Assembly: GCA_027364575.1 (NCBI GenBank)
Contig: DAHXPC010000003.1
Span: 62,001-126,000 of the forward strand
Source: a bacterium
GTDB taxonomy: Bacteria; Pseudomonadota; Gammaproteobacteria; UBA6186; Azoamicaceae
Direction of reading: 5' to 3'
Length of the DNA stretch: 64,000 nt
Part shown: positions 43,161 to 52,778 of the stretch, in pieces
How positions within the stretch are numbered: the stretch's first letter is position 1
Layout: the number at the start of each line of letters is the position of its first letter
Made by a program: the position numbers and the translations under genes
Notes under the pieces: generated by a model
Database searches by the model: none
Told to the model about the DNA's origin: nothing
Seen by the model: only the letters and a program-made list of their open reading frames with translations

Positions 43161-44341
43161 AAAAATTTATTCGCAGGCATAAGAAATTTCATCTCCCTAT
43201 GATTTGGAATAAACCCGGTGGAGAAGGGAATAGTCCGCGTGGGCGGAAAAATGGAGATCAAGGTCCTCCCGATCTCGATCAAATTTTGCGTAACCTGCAT
43301 CAGAAAATAAAAAAAGGGTTTTTTGGCATGCGTAGCCCCAGAACGGGCGCGGGAATCGGTGAGCCTCAGCCTGCTTGGTTAATCCTGGGGGCAATCGTTC
43401 TAACGCTATATTATGCTGCGTCTGGAAGCTATATTGTGCAACCTGCAGAGCGTGCTGTGGTGACGCGCTTTGGAAAATATGTTCGTACGACGGGGCCTGG
43501 ACTCCATTGGTTACCCCCGATGATTGAATCTAAAGAAATTGTCAATATCGAGCAAGTTTCCACCAGTGACCACAGTGGCTTGGTACTCACCAAAGATGGC
43601 AATATTGTGTCAATAGGGGTTGCGGTACAATATAGGATTGGTGCACTGAACAATGATGTACGGTCTTATTTATTTAATGTCGTGAACCCTACGCGTAGTT
43701 TGAGTCAATCCGCAGAAAGCGCGCTCCGTCATGTGATTGGCCAATTCACCATGGATGAAGTGTTAACGCAAAAGCGTTCTGAAATTGCGACGGCGATCAA
43801 AGAACAGATCCGCGAAACCTTAAAAAATTATGATACAGGCATATCGGTATTAGAAGTGGCTATGCAATTTGCAAAACAGCCTCAAGAGGTACAAGCAGCC
43901 TTTGATGAAGTGATCAAAGCGATCGCCGATGAAGAACGTTTGGTCAATCAAGCCAAAGCCTATGAAAATGAAATACTCCCTAGAGCAAAAGGGACAGCGG
44001 AACGTTTAAAAAATGAAGCATTAGGCTATAAAGAAGAGACAATTTTAATTGCAGAAGGAAATGTACAGCGATTCAATTTAGTATTGCCTCAGTTTGTAAA
44101 ATCCCCCAAAGTTCTGCAGACACGAATGTATATAGATGCCATTGAACAGGTGCTCACGAAAACCCGTAAAATTGTGGTGGACGCAGGTGCTGGAAATAAT
44201 CTTATTTATTTACCACTGGATCGCTTAATGGCGGACACGCGCTTGGAAGAAAAATCGACTGGCGAGCCATCGACGATTACACCAATGCCTAAAGAGCCAA
44301 TGCCGCTTGCTGTTCCGGACCAAAAGGAGAGAAGCCAATGA
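43157..44341 (+). CDS. hflK: FtsH protease regulator HflK
   Basis: 394 residues from the ATG at 43157 overlapping the hflX stop; most relatives start near the internal ATG at 43199 (MIWNKPGGEGNSPRG), which is also possible. A Gly-rich N-terminus, one membrane helix (AWLILGAIVLTLYYAASGSYIV), then an SPFH/prohibitin domain. HflK and HflC form a large periplasmic cage around the FtsH protease. The ATG of hflC overlaps the stop. Confidence 0.95.
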   Translation: MKKFIRRHKKFHLPMIWNKPGGEGNSPRGRKNGDQGPPDLDQILRNLHQKIKKGFFGMRSPRTGAGIGEPQPAWLILGAIVLTLYYAASGSYIVQPAERAVVTRFGKYVRTTGPGLHWLPPMIESKEIVNIEQVSTSDHSGLVLTKDGNIVSIGVAVQYRIGALNNDVRSYLFNVVNPTRSLSQSAESALRHVIGQFTMDEVLTQKRSEIATAIKEQIRETLKNYDTGISVLEVAMQFAKQPQEVQAAFDEVIKAIADEERLVNQAKAYENEILPRAKGTAERLKNEALGYKEETILIAEGNVQRFNLVLPQFVKSPKVLQTRMYIDAIEQVLTKTRKIVVDAGAGNNLIYLPLDRLMADTRLEEKSTGEPSTITPMPKEPMPLAVPDQKERSQ

Positions 44342-45246
44342 TAAAACAATTTTCATCGATATTGACAGGTATTTTAATTGTATTGGTTTTATTCGGCTTA
44401 ACGGCATTTACCGTGTATGAATCTGAACGGGCAATTATTTCGCGTTTAGGCAAATTACGGCATAACCAGGCAGGCAAAATAAAGGTTTTAGGTCCTGGCC
44501 TTCATTGGAAATTGCCGTTAATAGATGAGGCTCACATTTTTGATGCGCGTCTTAAAATGGCAGAAGTGCCTTCTGAGCGAATTGTGACCAAAGAGAAAGA
44601 AGCTTTATTGGTTGACCTCTTTGTGCAATGGCGCATTGAGGATTTTGCATTATTTTATAATACCACTTATGGGGCGAGCGACGATCTGGATGGCAGTGAT
44701 CGGGCTGAGCAATTATTGCGACAAAATGTGAAAGGGATTTTGCATGCAGAATTTGGGCAGCGCACTTTGCAAAATGTGGTATCCGAAGAACGTAAGGACT
44801 TAATGGAGAAGATTAAAATACGGGCAAATGAAAGTATTAACGGATATGGCATGGAAATTGTGGATGTTCGGGTGAATCGGATAGAATTTCCGGCCGAAGT
44901 CAATGATAAAGTATTTGCGCGAATGAACAGTGAACGTAAACGAATTGCAGTGGGCTATAGAGCCAGTGGAGAATCGAAAGCTGCTATTCTGCGTTCGAAT
45001 GCCGATAGAAAGGCAAGGGTTGAGATTGCCGAAGCGCAAAAAGAGGCTGAAAGGTTACGCGGAGAAGGGGATGCAAAAGCGGCTGAAGTGTATGCCAATA
45101 GCTTTAATCAAGCGCCTGAATTTTATAAATTTTATAGAAGTTTAGAAGCGTATAAAAATGTATTTCAAAATAAACAAGATGTTATGGTGTTAAAACCAGA
45201 CAGTGATTTTTTCAAATATTTTAGAAACAGTGGAATGAAAGAGTAA
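44338..45246 (+). CDS. hflC: FtsH protease regulator HflC
   Basis: 302 residues, start overlapping the hflK stop (ATGA). N-terminal membrane helix (residues ~8-26) and an SPFH domain (YESERAIISRLGKL... VDLFVQWRIEDFALFYNTTYG... GMEIVDVRVNRIEFPAEVNDKVFARMNSERKRIA). The usual ~335 residues are slightly shortened in the C-terminal half. Partner of HflK. Last gene of the plus-strand miaA-hfq-hflX-hflK-hflC unit. Confidence 0.95.
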   Translation: MIKQFSSILTGILIVLVLFGLTAFTVYESERAIISRLGKLRHNQAGKIKVLGPGLHWKLPLIDEAHIFDARLKMAEVPSERIVTKEKEALLVDLFVQWRIEDFALFYNTTYGASDDLDGSDRAEQLLRQNVKGILHAEFGQRTLQNVVSEERKDLMEKIKIRANESINGYGMEIVDVRVNRIEFPAEVNDKVFARMNSERKRIAVGYRASGESKAAILRSNADRKARVEIAEAQKEAERLRGEGDAKAAEVYANSFNQAPEFYKFYRSLEAYKNVFQNKQDVMVLKPDSDFFKYFRNSGMKE

Positions 45247-45267
45247 GCAGGCTTAAGCGATAAAGAG

Positions 45268-45351
45268 TGCCGAGGAGAGGACTTGAACCTCCACAGAGTT
45301 TCCTCCACAAGCACCTGAAGCTTGCGTGTCTACCAATTTCACCACCTCGGC
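45268..45351 (-). tRNA. tRNA-Leu (CAG anticodon)
   Basis: On the minus strand GCCGAGG (45351-45345) pairs with CCTCGGC at the 3' end, discriminator A at 45268. The anticodon stem CAAGC-TTCAGGT-GCTTG gives anticodon CAG, reading CUG. A long variable arm (GTGGAGGAAACTCTGT region) marks class II tRNA-Leu; the T arm carries GGTTCAAGTCC. CCA is not encoded (next bases CTC). It is opposite to and between hflC and rnr. Confidence 0.96.
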
Positions 45352-45409
45352 GGATGTGATACAAAATCTACCGAGACTTTAACACATTGTCAATGGTACT
45401 ATAGGAATT

Positions 45410-47698
45410 ATGAGTAAGAAAACAAGCAAAAATGATCCGCATGCAGACCGAGAAGCGGCTAAATATGAACGCCCGATCCCGAGTCGAGAATTTATTGCGG
45501 ACTACCTAAAACAACGCGCTAAACCTGCGACGTATTTGGAACTTTCTACGGAATTAGGCTTAGAGGATGAAGAGGCCCAAGAAGCCTTATATCGTCGTAT
45601 CAAGGCTATGATTCGAGACGAACAGTTAGAACGTTTAAGAGGCGGATATTTTTGGCCGGCGGGTGGCAGGATCTTAATCGAAGGTACTGTCATGAGTGAA
45701 CGCGGTAAAATAGCCAAGACTTGGGTAGTCCCTAAAGATGGCAGCAGTCGGATTTTATTGAACATAGACGATGCGCGGGCGGTTTATAACGGGAATCGGG
45801 TGATTATTTCGGTCATTGATATTCCGGAAGAAGCACCTCGTATGGGTCGGCTGATAGAGATCCTTGAACAACAACGTGTGATATTTACCGGGCGCTTTGT
45901 ACAAGAAGGCGGGTTTTGTTATGTGATCCCGCATGGGAAAGAGGTGGTGCAAAACATTTTAATTCCAACCGGCAAAGAAAATGGCGCATTAGATGCACAT
46001 ATTGTGGTTGTGGAACTGATCAGTCAGCCTTTGCGTTGGGCAGAGCCGATTGGTCAAGTGATAGAAGTGCTGGGTTCGGAAAATACGCCAGGAATAGAAA
46101 TACAAGCCGCGTCTCATGCCTATGGTCTGCCCCATGTTTGGCCTGAAAGCGTTTTAGAAGAGATCAGTTTTTTACGGGAAGAAATTCCGTTAGAAGCAAA
46201 GTCTAATCGTTTGGATATACGCAATCTTCCTTTGGTGACTATTGATGGCGAAGATGCGAAAGATTTTGATGATGCCGTTTTTTGCAAAGAAAATAAAAAC
46301 GGTAGTTTTACATTATATGTGGCGATTGCCGATGTCAGTCATTATGTAAAACCGAACACTGCATTAGATAAAGAAGCGCAAGAACGTGGGAATTCTGTGT
46401 ACTTTCCAGGCAAAGTCATTCCCATGTTACCCGAAGTGTTATCGAATGGTTTGTGCTCTTTAAATCCAGAAGTCGAAAGGCTTTGCATGGTCTGTATTAT
46501 GACGATCAGTGCTTTAGGAGTAATCACGCGCTATGAATTTCATGAAGGGCTGATGAAATCTCACGCACGCCTAACCTATACCAAAGTTGCCGCTTTGCTT
46601 GTGGCAGATGCGAATGAAAAATTAAAGGAACAATATAACGAGATTTTACCGCATCTACAGGCCTTATTTAGGCTCTATCATGTTTTAAAACAAGAAAGAG
46701 AACAGCGGGGCGCGATTGAATTTGAAACCATCGAAACGCGGATTATTTTTGATGAGGCTGGGAAAATTAATCGTATAGAGCCTGTACAACGCAATGATGC
46801 GCATCGGCTGATTGAGGAATGTATGCTGTGTGCCAATGTGGCAAGCGCACGGTTTTTGAAAAAACACAAAATGCCTGCCCTCTATCGAAACCATGAGGGC
46901 CCTCCACAAGAAAAGCTTGCTGATCTGAAAACATTTTTAAATGAATTGGGTCTCCCTTTAGGGGGTGGAAAAGAGCCGAAGCCTTTGGATTATGCAACAC
47001 TGTTAAGCTCGGTACAAAATCGACCGGATGCCAATATTATCCAGACTATATTGTTACGTTCTTTAAGTCAGGCGGTATATTCCAAAGATAATCTTGGACA
47101 TTTTGGCTTAGCGTATCCTGCCTATTGTCATTTTACGTCTCCGATTCGTCGTTATCCCGATTTATGGGTTCATCGACAAATTCGCGCTGTATTAAGGGGC
47201 GAGTGGACGGAAGAAAGAATCGCAGCTGCTAAATCGGAAGAATTTCAAGCTGCACTTGACTCTCTAGGGGAACGCACCTCTATGACAGAACGTCGAGCGG
47301 ATGACGCGACACGGGATGTTGTACGTTGGCTAAAATGTGAGTATGTGAAAAAACATATTGGCGAAGATCGCGAAGGGATTATTTCAGGGGTTACCCGCTT
47401 TGGTTTTTTTGTCGAATTAAAAGATATCTATATTGACGGTCTGGTGCATGTCACAAGCCTTCGGAATGATTATTATTATTTTGATAACGTCCATCATCGT
47501 TTGGTGGGGGAACGTTCAGGGATCGAATATAAATTAGGCGATAGTGTGAAGGTTCGCGTGAGTAAAGTGGATATCGATGATCGGAAAATTGATTTTGAAT
47601 TAATCGGTTCTGATAAGCCCGCAGGTGAGAAAAATGAAAAAAGAAAAGCAAAACCTGCTAAAAAACCTTCTAAAAATAAACGTAAACGTAAAACATAG
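45410..47698 (+). CDS. rnr: Ribonuclease R
   Basis: 762 residues. N-terminal winged helix (IPSREFIADYLKQRAKPATYLELSTELGLEDEEAQEALYRRIKAMIRD), cold-shock domains, the RNB catalytic core with TIDGEDAKDFDDAVF (metal-binding Asp residues) and YCHFTSPIRRYPDLWVHRQI, an S1 domain (GIISGVTRFGFFVELKDIYIDGLVHVTSL), and a Lys-rich tail (RKAKPAKKPSKNKRKRK). It degrades structured RNA 3' to 5'. It precedes rlmB by nine bases, the standard gammaproteobacterial pair. Confidence 0.97.
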   Translation: MSKKTSKNDPHADREAAKYERPIPSREFIADYLKQRAKPATYLELSTELGLEDEEAQEALYRRIKAMIRDEQLERLRGGYFWPAGGRILIEGTVMSERGKIAKTWVVPKDGSSRILLNIDDARAVYNGNRVIISVIDIPEEAPRMGRLIEILEQQRVIFTGRFVQEGGFCYVIPHGKEVVQNILIPTGKENGALDAHIVVVELISQPLRWAEPIGQVIEVLGSENTPGIEIQAASHAYGLPHVWPESVLEEISFLREEIPLEAKSNRLDIRNLPLVTIDGEDAKDFDDAVFCKENKNGSFTLYVAIADVSHYVKPNTALDKEAQERGNSVYFPGKVIPMLPEVLSNGLCSLNPEVERLCMVCIMTISALGVITRYEFHEGLMKSHARLTYTKVAALLVADANEKLKEQYNEILPHLQALFRLYHVLKQEREQRGAIEFETIETRIIFDEAGKINRIEPVQRNDAHRLIEECMLCANVASARFLKKHKMPALYRNHEGPPQEKLADLKTFLNELGLPLGGGKEPKPLDYATLLSSVQNRPDANIIQTILLRSLSQAVYSKDNLGHFGLAYPAYCHFTSPIRRYPDLWVHRQIRAVLRGEWTEERIAAAKSEEFQAALDSLGERTSMTERRADDATRDVVRWLKCEYVKKHIGEDREGIISGVTRFGFFVELKDIYIDGLVHVTSLRNDYYYFDNVHHRLVGERSGIEYKLGDSVKVRVSKVDIDDRKIDFELIGSDKPAGEKNEKRKAKPAKKPSKNKRKRKT

Positions 47699-47707
47699 AG
47701 TACAGCG

Positions 47708-48454
47708 ATGAGAGATGATCTAGTTTATGGAATTCATGTTGTTCAGCAGATATTAGCTGCAAAGCCTGATCACATTTTGGAGCTTTTCATCGTTGAAAAT
47801 CGTGAAGATAAGCGGGTACTCGATATCTCCGCCCTGGCTAGCCAGCTTGGCGTGGTTGCACAACGGGTGCAAAAAAAACAATTGGATGTCTGGTTGCCAG
47901 ACATGAACCATCAAGGGGTAGCAGCAAAAATCCGATCGCAGCCACTGCTGACAGAAAATGATTTGCCCGAATTGCTCACAAATGGTACGACATCTCCTTT
48001 GTTTTTAGTGTTAGATGGCGTGCAAGATCCGCATAATTTGGGTGCTTGTTTGCGCACTGCCGATGCTGTGGGGGTAACCGCCGTGATTATTCCGAAAGAT
48101 CGATCCGCCTCCTTAACGCCTTTGGTTCGAAAAGTTGCCTCCGGTGCTGCAGAAACCGTTCCGGTCGTGACGGTGGTGAATATGGTCCGTACCTTAGAAC
48201 AATTAAAAAGCTTAGGCGTTTGGGTGATGGGCACCAGCCTGAATACGACTCAATCCTTATATCAAATTAATTTGCAAGGACCGATTGCCATTGTGTTAGG
48301 GGCGGAAGGGAAGGGTTTGCGTCGATTAACGGAAGAACATTGTGATGTATTAATGCATATTCCCATGCAGGGAATGGTGGAAAGCCTAAATGTTTCTGTT
48401 GCAACCGGTGTGTGTTTGTATGAGGTATTGCGACAACGGCAGCAAGGAGCATAA
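47708..48454 (+). CDS. rlmB: 23S rRNA (guanosine-2251-2'-O)-methyltransferase RlmB
   Basis: 248 residues. N-terminal substrate-binding domain (VYGIHVVQQILAAKPDHILELFIVENREDKRV) and SPOUT fold: motif 1 LDGVQDPHNLGACLRTADA, motif 2 IAIVLGAEGKGLRRLTEEHCD, and motif 3 IPMQGMVESLNVSVATGVCLYE, which form the trefoil knot for SAM. Co-transcribed with rnr. Confidence 0.96.
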   Translation: MRDDLVYGIHVVQQILAAKPDHILELFIVENREDKRVLDISALASQLGVVAQRVQKKQLDVWLPDMNHQGVAAKIRSQPLLTENDLPELLTNGTTSPLFLVLDGVQDPHNLGACLRTADAVGVTAVIIPKDRSASLTPLVRKVASGAAETVPVVTVVNMVRTLEQLKSLGVWVMGTSLNTTQSLYQINLQGPIAIVLGAEGKGLRRLTEEHCDVLMHIPMQGMVESLNVSVATGVCLYEVLRQRQQGA

Positions 48455-48516
48455 CTGGTAATTGTCTAAAATTAAGCTATAAGAAAGGGATGGTTACTGT
48501 AAAAGGATTTTCTGAG

Positions 48517-49743
48517 ATGGCTACGGTAAAAAAACTGATAAAGCAATTGGGTTTTACACTCATAGAAGTGATGATAGTCGTTGCGATTACCGGTATCACC
48601 GCAGCCATAGCCGTTCCTACCGCCAGAACCATGATGGCCAATAGTAGTTCTAAAAATCTTATGTCTCAGGTTTTATCGGCATTAAATGCCGCGAAAACCG
48701 CGGCGACAAACGAGAATAAAACAGTACAAGTCTGTGGATTACAATCAGATGGAGCTACCCCGAATACAAGCGCTAATAATTGGGAATTTGGTTTTCAGAT
48801 TGCAAGTGCCACCAATACTATACAAGTGTTTAAACCGGCGAATGGATTAAATGTTAGCGTTAGTCCTAGCTCGTGTATCCCTTTTAAATCCAATGGTTTT
48901 TCAGATAGTGCCCATTCAATTACCATAGCGCCTACGGCAAGCACTCAACCTTATTGTATTACTGTGGCGAAAACAGGCTTAATTCAAGTGAGCCAAACGT
49001 CAACGTGCGTAGCAGCTTCCCCCTCGAATATTGTATCGCCAACTTGCACCGGTGGCCAAACATGGAACGGTAGTGTTTGCACATGCCCTAGTGGTAGTAA
49101 TTGGAATGGTAGTACTTGCATAACCTGCACCGGTGGCCAAACCTGGAATGGTAGCGCTTGCGCATGCCCTACTGGTGGTAATTGGAATGGTAGTGCTTGC
49201 ATAACCTGCACCGGTGGCCAAACCTGGAATGGTAGTATTTGCGCATGCCCTAGTGGTAGTAATTGGAATGGTAGTACTTGCATAACTTGCACCGGTGGCC
49301 AAACATGGAATGGTAGCGCCTGCGCATGCCCTAGTGGTAGTAATTGGAATGGTAGTACTTGCGCAATAACCTGCACCGGTGGCAGAACATGGAATGGTAG
49401 CGCCTGCGTATGTCCTAGAGGGACTAATTGGAATGGTAGTACTTGCATAACCTGCAGCGGTGGCCAAACATGGAATGGTAGCGCCTGTGCATGTCCTAGA
49501 GGGACTAATTGGAATGGTAGTACTTGCGTAATAACCTGCCCCGGTGGCCAAACATGGAATGGTAGCGCCTGTGCATGTCCTAGCGGTACTAATTGGAATG
49601 GTAGTACTTGTACCGCAATTTGTCGGGCGGGTTATGTATGGACTACTACTATGGGGTGCTGTACAAGCAGCACCCCCGTGTACGATACACCATGTTATTC
49701 GCCTGCTGCGGCGTCCAGGACACCTGCTCCAGCACCAAATTAA
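48517..49743 (+). CDS. FimT/GspH-type pseudopilin with a Cys-rich tandem-repeat tail
   Basis: 408 residues from the ATG at 48517 (AAGGA nine bases upstream); an ATG at 48490 is less likely. The prepilin signal is clear: short basic leader, then GFTLIEVMIVVAITGITAAIAVPTA, cleaved after Gly by PilD, with Glu at +5. Residues ~45-165 are a FimT/GspH-like globular part. From about residue 177 seven near-identical units of 27-28 residues follow (pattern CTGGQTWNGSACACPSGSNWNGSTC), four Cys each, then a Cys/Pro-rich end. FimT pseudopilins normally stop near 170 residues and aid DNA uptake. The tail is unusual. Stands alone after rlmB. Confidence 0.85.
   Translation: MATVKKLIKQLGFTLIEVMIVVAITGITAAIAVPTARTMMANSSSKNLMSQVLSALNAAKTAATNENKTVQVCGLQSDGATPNTSANNWEFGFQIASATNTIQVFKPANGLNVSVSPSSCIPFKSNGFSDSAHSITIAPTASTQPYCITVAKTGLIQVSQTSTCVAASPSNIVSPTCTGGQTWNGSVCTCPSGSNWNGSTCITCTGGQTWNGSACACPTGGNWNGSACITCTGGQTWNGSICACPSGSNWNGSTCITCTGGQTWNGSACACPSGSNWNGSTCAITCTGGRTWNGSACVCPRGTNWNGSTCITCSGGQTWNGSACACPRGTNWNGSTCVITCPGGQTWNGSACACPSGTNWNGSTCTAICRAGYVWTTTMGCCTSSTPVYDTPCYSPAAASRTPAPAPN
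49045..49620 (+). repeat. Seven in-frame tandem repeats of 81-84 bp
   Basis: Seven units in the pseudopilin gene (four of 81 bp, three of 84 bp), each encoding two similar halves: C-TGGQTWNGS-x-C and C-PxGxNWNGS-x-C. Near-identity at the DNA level, mostly in third positions and in a Ser/Arg/Thr triplet, shows recent expansion. Repeat number could vary by slippage or recombination. Confidence 0.9.
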
Positions 49744-49822
49744 GAGATTGAGAAATAAAAGCTTGTTATGTATAAATATTTTAGTGTTAGTATAAAGGGA
49801 GTTTACCTAGAGGAGTGCATTT

Positions 49823-50410
49823 ATGAAGTTAGTTAAAAACATAGTTCTAGCGTCTTCAGTCATGGTAGTAACACTGGGTAATTTCCCAGCGTTTTCTGCC
49901 GATATACAATCCGTAACCACTGAGGTTAAATCCGCAGCTTCCGATACCAAGGTAGCGGTTGATGATTCCGTTATTACGACTAAGATCAAGGCAAAGATGG
50001 TGGCCGATAAAGCCACTTCAGCGCGCAATATTGGTGTGGAAACCAAAGCCGGTGTTGTTTTTCTTTCAGGGGATGTGGACACCGATAGCGAAGCACATGC
50101 TGCTATTGAAATTGCCGCTTCTACGGAAGGGGTTATCGATGTCGATGCATCTAAGCTGAGTGTGCAAATGAGTCATCATCCCATTGCCGATTCCATGATA
50201 ACCGCCAAAGTTAAGGGGGCGTTCGTGAGAGAAAAACTGTTTGGAGATAACCCTATTTCAGTGACTGGCATTCACGCGGAAACCAAAGATGGTGTTGTTT
50301 ACCTAACGGGCATTGCGGATAGCGCAGCACAATCGGAGAATGCAGAAAAATTAGCAAAATCAGTTAATGGCGTTAAGCGCGTAGAATCGACGGTAAAGAT
50401 AAAACCGTAA
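49823..50410 (+). CDS. Periplasmic BON-domain protein, OsmY-like
   Basis: 195 residues. Signal peptide to about residue 29 (VLASSVMVVTLGNFPAFSA), then two BON domains: SVITTKIKAKMVADKATSARNIGVETKAGVVFLSGDVDTDSEAHAAIEIAASTEGVIDVD and SMITAKVKGAFVREKLF...HAETKDGVVYLTGIADSAAQSENAEKLAKSVNGVKRV. OsmY-type proteins protect the envelope under osmotic or stationary-phase stress. AGAGGAG lies upstream of the ATG. A strong terminator follows. Confidence 0.9.
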   Translation: MKLVKNIVLASSVMVVTLGNFPAFSADIQSVTTEVKSAASDTKVAVDDSVITTKIKAKMVADKATSARNIGVETKAGVVFLSGDVDTDSEAHAAIEIAASTEGVIDVDASKLSVQMSHHPIADSMITAKVKGAFVREKLFGDNPISVTGIHAETKDGVVYLTGIADSAAQSENAEKLAKSVNGVKRVESTVKIKP

Positions 50411-50434
50411 ATTCTACAAGCACGGCCTGGCTAT

Positions 50435-50490
50435 ATCCATTCATGGCACCGGAGCGTTAGATCTCTGGTCTCATGAATGGATTTCTTTTT
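50435..50490 (+). terminator. Intrinsic terminator of the BON-domain gene
   Basis: ATCCATTCATG (50435-50445) pairs with CATGAATGGAT (50472-50482); inside, ACCGGAG/CTCTGGT extends the stem. It is followed by TTTCTTTTT. Textbook position 25 bases after the stop. Confidence 0.85.
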
Positions 50491-50589
50491 AAAACCCTCG
50501 CGATTATAAAGCCTATCTAAATTAGCTATCCGAATGGACAACTATTAAGGTAGAATAGCCGATGACTTATCAGGGGCCAGGTGAAAGAG

Positions 50590-51843
50590 ATGTATACCCA
50601 CGACATGAAAATTGCCGATTATGATGAAGCGCTTTGGGCAGCAATTGTCGGTGAGCAACAACGGCAGGAAGATCATATCGAATTGATTGCCTCTGAAAAT
50701 TATGTAACGCCCCGAGTATTAGAGGCCCAGGGATCGGTTCTGACCAATAAATATGCCGAAGGCTATCCTAACAAACGCTATTACGGTGGCTGTGAATACG
50801 TAGATATTGCTGAAGAGCTTGCCATTGAACGTGCTAAAACCTTATTTGGCGCAGCCTATGCCAATGTACAACCCCATTCTGGCTCTCAAGCGAATGCGGC
50901 GGTGTATATGGCGTTAATCAAACCCGGCGACACCATATTAGGAATGAGTCTGGCACATGGCGGACATCTAACCCACGGTTCGTCGGTGAATTTTTCGGGC
51001 AAACTGTATCATGCGGTGCAGTATGGAACCGATGCGAAGACGGGTGAAATCGATTACAAAGAAGTCGAAAGTCTCGCAAAAGCCCATCGCCCTAAAATGA
51101 TTATTGCAGGCTTTTCTGCGTATTCCCGTATTGTCGATTGGCAACGGTTTAGAGATATCGCAGATGCAGTAGGCGCCTATTTGGTCGCCGATATGGCACA
51201 TGTTGCAGGCCTTGTTGCGACTGGCCTTTATCCTTCTCCTGTTTTAATTGCCGATGTAACAACATCAACCACGCATAAAACATTACGGGGGCCAAGGGGT
51301 GGGTTAATTTTGGCAAGGCATAATCCCGATATTGAAAAAAAATTAAATTCGGTTATTTTTCCAGGGACTCAAGGCGGCCCTTTAATGCATGTGATTGCTG
51401 CAAAGGCGGTAGCATTTAAAGAAGCATTAGCACCTGAATTTAAGCTTTATCAACAGCAGACGATTGTTAATGCACGGCTGTTTGCAAAAGAAATAATGAA
51501 TTGCGGATATCATGTGGTATCTAATGGTACGGATAATCACCTGTTTTTGGTCGATCTGGTGAATAAAAATATGACCGGGAAAGATGCAGAAGATGTTTTA
51601 GGACGTGCGCATATTACCGTCAATAAAAATACTGTGCCAAACGATCCCTGTTCGCCTTTTGTCACCAGTGGCATTCGAATAGGCACCCCGGCGATAACAA
51701 CGCGCGGGTTCAAAGAAACAGAAGTTAAAATGCTGGCAGCATGGCTATGTGCCATATTAGATAATATATCTGATGAAACGATGGTTGCAAAAGTGAGATC
51801 CGAGGTGTTAACACTCTGCCAACGATTCCCGGTGTATCAATAA
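50590..51843 (+). CDS. glyA: Serine hydroxymethyltransferase
   Basis: 417 residues from the ATG at 50590, matching E. coli GlyA in length; a GTG at 50581 adds three residues. PLP enzyme making glycine and methylene-tetrahydrofolate from serine. Key segments: [52 protein letters not shown], and the Schiff-base Lys in [14 protein letters not shown]. First gene of glyA-nrdR-nusB; nrdR starts within the stop codon. Confidence 0.98.
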   Translation: MYTHDMKIADYDEALWAAIVGEQQRQEDHIELIASENYVTPRVLEAQGSVLTNKYAEGYPNKRYYGGCEYVDIAEELAIERAKTLFGAAYANVQPHSGSQANAAVYMALIKPGDTILGMSLAHGGHLTHGSSVNFSGKLYHAVQYGTDAKTGEIDYKEVESLAKAHRPKMIIAGFSAYSRIVDWQRFRDIADAVGAYLVADMAHVAGLVATGLYPSPVLIADVTTSTTHKTLRGPRGGLILARHNPDIEKKLNSVIFPGTQGGPLMHVIAAKAVAFKEALAPEFKLYQQQTIVNARLFAKEIMNCGYHVVSNGTDNHLFLVDLVNKNMTGKDAEDVLGRAHITVNKNTVPNDPCSPFVTSGIRIGTPAITTRGFKETEVKMLAAWLCAILDNISDETMVAKVRSEVLTLCQRFPVYQ

Positions 51844-52313
51844 TGCAGTGCCCATTTTGTAAAGCCGATGATACCAAAGTGATTGACTCTCGTTTAGTCG
51901 GAGAGGGCGAGCAAGTCAGGCGTCGTCGCGAATGCATTAGCTGTGAAGAGCGTTTTACCACCTATGAAACCATTGAGCTTTCTTTACCTCGATTAATAAA
52001 ACGAGATGGAAGTTGCGTTCAATTTAGAGAAGAAAAATTACGTTCGGGCCTTTTACGTGCTTTAGAAAAAAGAGCGATTCGCGCAGAACAAGTCGATGTA
52101 GCCGTGAATCATATCTTAAGTCGTTTACGGGCATCCGGCGAACGTGAAATTGAAACAGCGGTTCTAGGCGAATGGGTAATGGCAGAACTCAAAGCGTTAG
52201 ATGAAATTGCTTACATTCGATTTGCATCAGTGTACCGGCGTTTTCAAGACATTAATGAGTTTCAAGACGAAATTGTACGTTTAAAAAAATCAAGTGAAAG
52301 CAATTATGAATAA
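51843..52313 (+). CDS. nrdR: Transcriptional repressor NrdR
   Basis: 156 residues. Zinc ribbon [42 protein letters not shown], then an ATP-cone ([27 protein letters not shown]). NrdR represses ribonucleotide reductase genes according to dATP/ATP levels. It overlaps glyA by one base and nusB by eight. ribD, usually between nrdR and nusB, is missing. Confidence 0.97.
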   Translation: MQCPFCKADDTKVIDSRLVGEGEQVRRRRECISCEERFTTYETIELSLPRLIKRDGSCVQFREEKLRSGLLRALEKRAIRAEQVDVAVNHILSRLRASGEREIETAVLGEWVMAELKALDEIAYIRFASVYRRFQDINEFQDEIVRLKKSSESNYE

Positions 52314-52737
52314 ACCATCTCCATTTTCCGGACGAAGGAAAGCCCGTCGTTATGCTTTACAGGCATTATATGGATGGATGTTATCCGATAACCCTTTACA
52401 TGATGTGGAAACCTATATTTTATTAGAACATGCAGAAGATAATTTTGATCAAGAATATTTTAAAATTTTGTTGCATCAAATTCCTACGCAGGTAGAAAGT
52501 ATAGAAGTAATTATGCTGCCATTTTTAACGCGTAAACTAGAAGATCTAGGCCCTATTGAATTAACCATTTTGAGAATTTCTATTTTTGAATTAAAAGAAC
52601 GCTTAGATATTCCTTATCGAGTAATTATTAATGAAGGTTTAGAATTAGCCAAAACTTTTGGATCACCGGATAGCCATAAATTTATTAATGGCGTGTTAGA
52701 TAAAGTTGCAAGAGTCATTAGAACGAGTGAATTATAA
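52306..52737 (+). CDS. nusB: Transcription antitermination factor NusB
   Basis: 143 residues from the ATG at 52306 inside nrdR's last codons. All-helical NusB fold: [18 protein letters not shown] at the start and [50 protein letters not shown]. With NusE (S10) it binds boxA in rRNA leaders. A small hairpin terminator overlaps its 3' end. Confidence 0.96.
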   Translation: MNKPSPFSGRRKARRYALQALYGWMLSDNPLHDVETYILLEHAEDNFDQEYFKILLHQIPTQVESIEVIMLPFLTRKLEDLGPIELTILRISIFELKERLDIPYRVIINEGLELAKTFGSPDSHKFINGVLDKVARVIRTSEL

Positions 52738-52757
52738 AAATCGTTCACTCAAATTTT
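52725..52757 (+). terminator. Probable terminator of glyA-nrdR-nusB
   Basis: GAGTGAA (52725-52731) pairs with TTCACTC (52744-52750), followed by AAATTTT. The stem is short and the T-run imperfect. Confidence 0.5.
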
Positions 52758-52778
52758 CTGACTGAATGATTTAAAAAA

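Noticed and set aside
49000..49551. Long minus-strand open frames of 154 and 183 codons under the pseudopilin repeats
   Set aside because: They arise from the 81-84-bp repeat being a multiple of three with few stops on the opposite strand; their translations are periodic and biased, without ribosome sites.
49045..49620. Possible CRISPR-like array of regular repeats
   Set aside because: Units are adjacent coding repeats without spacers and stay in frame with the pseudopilin gene.
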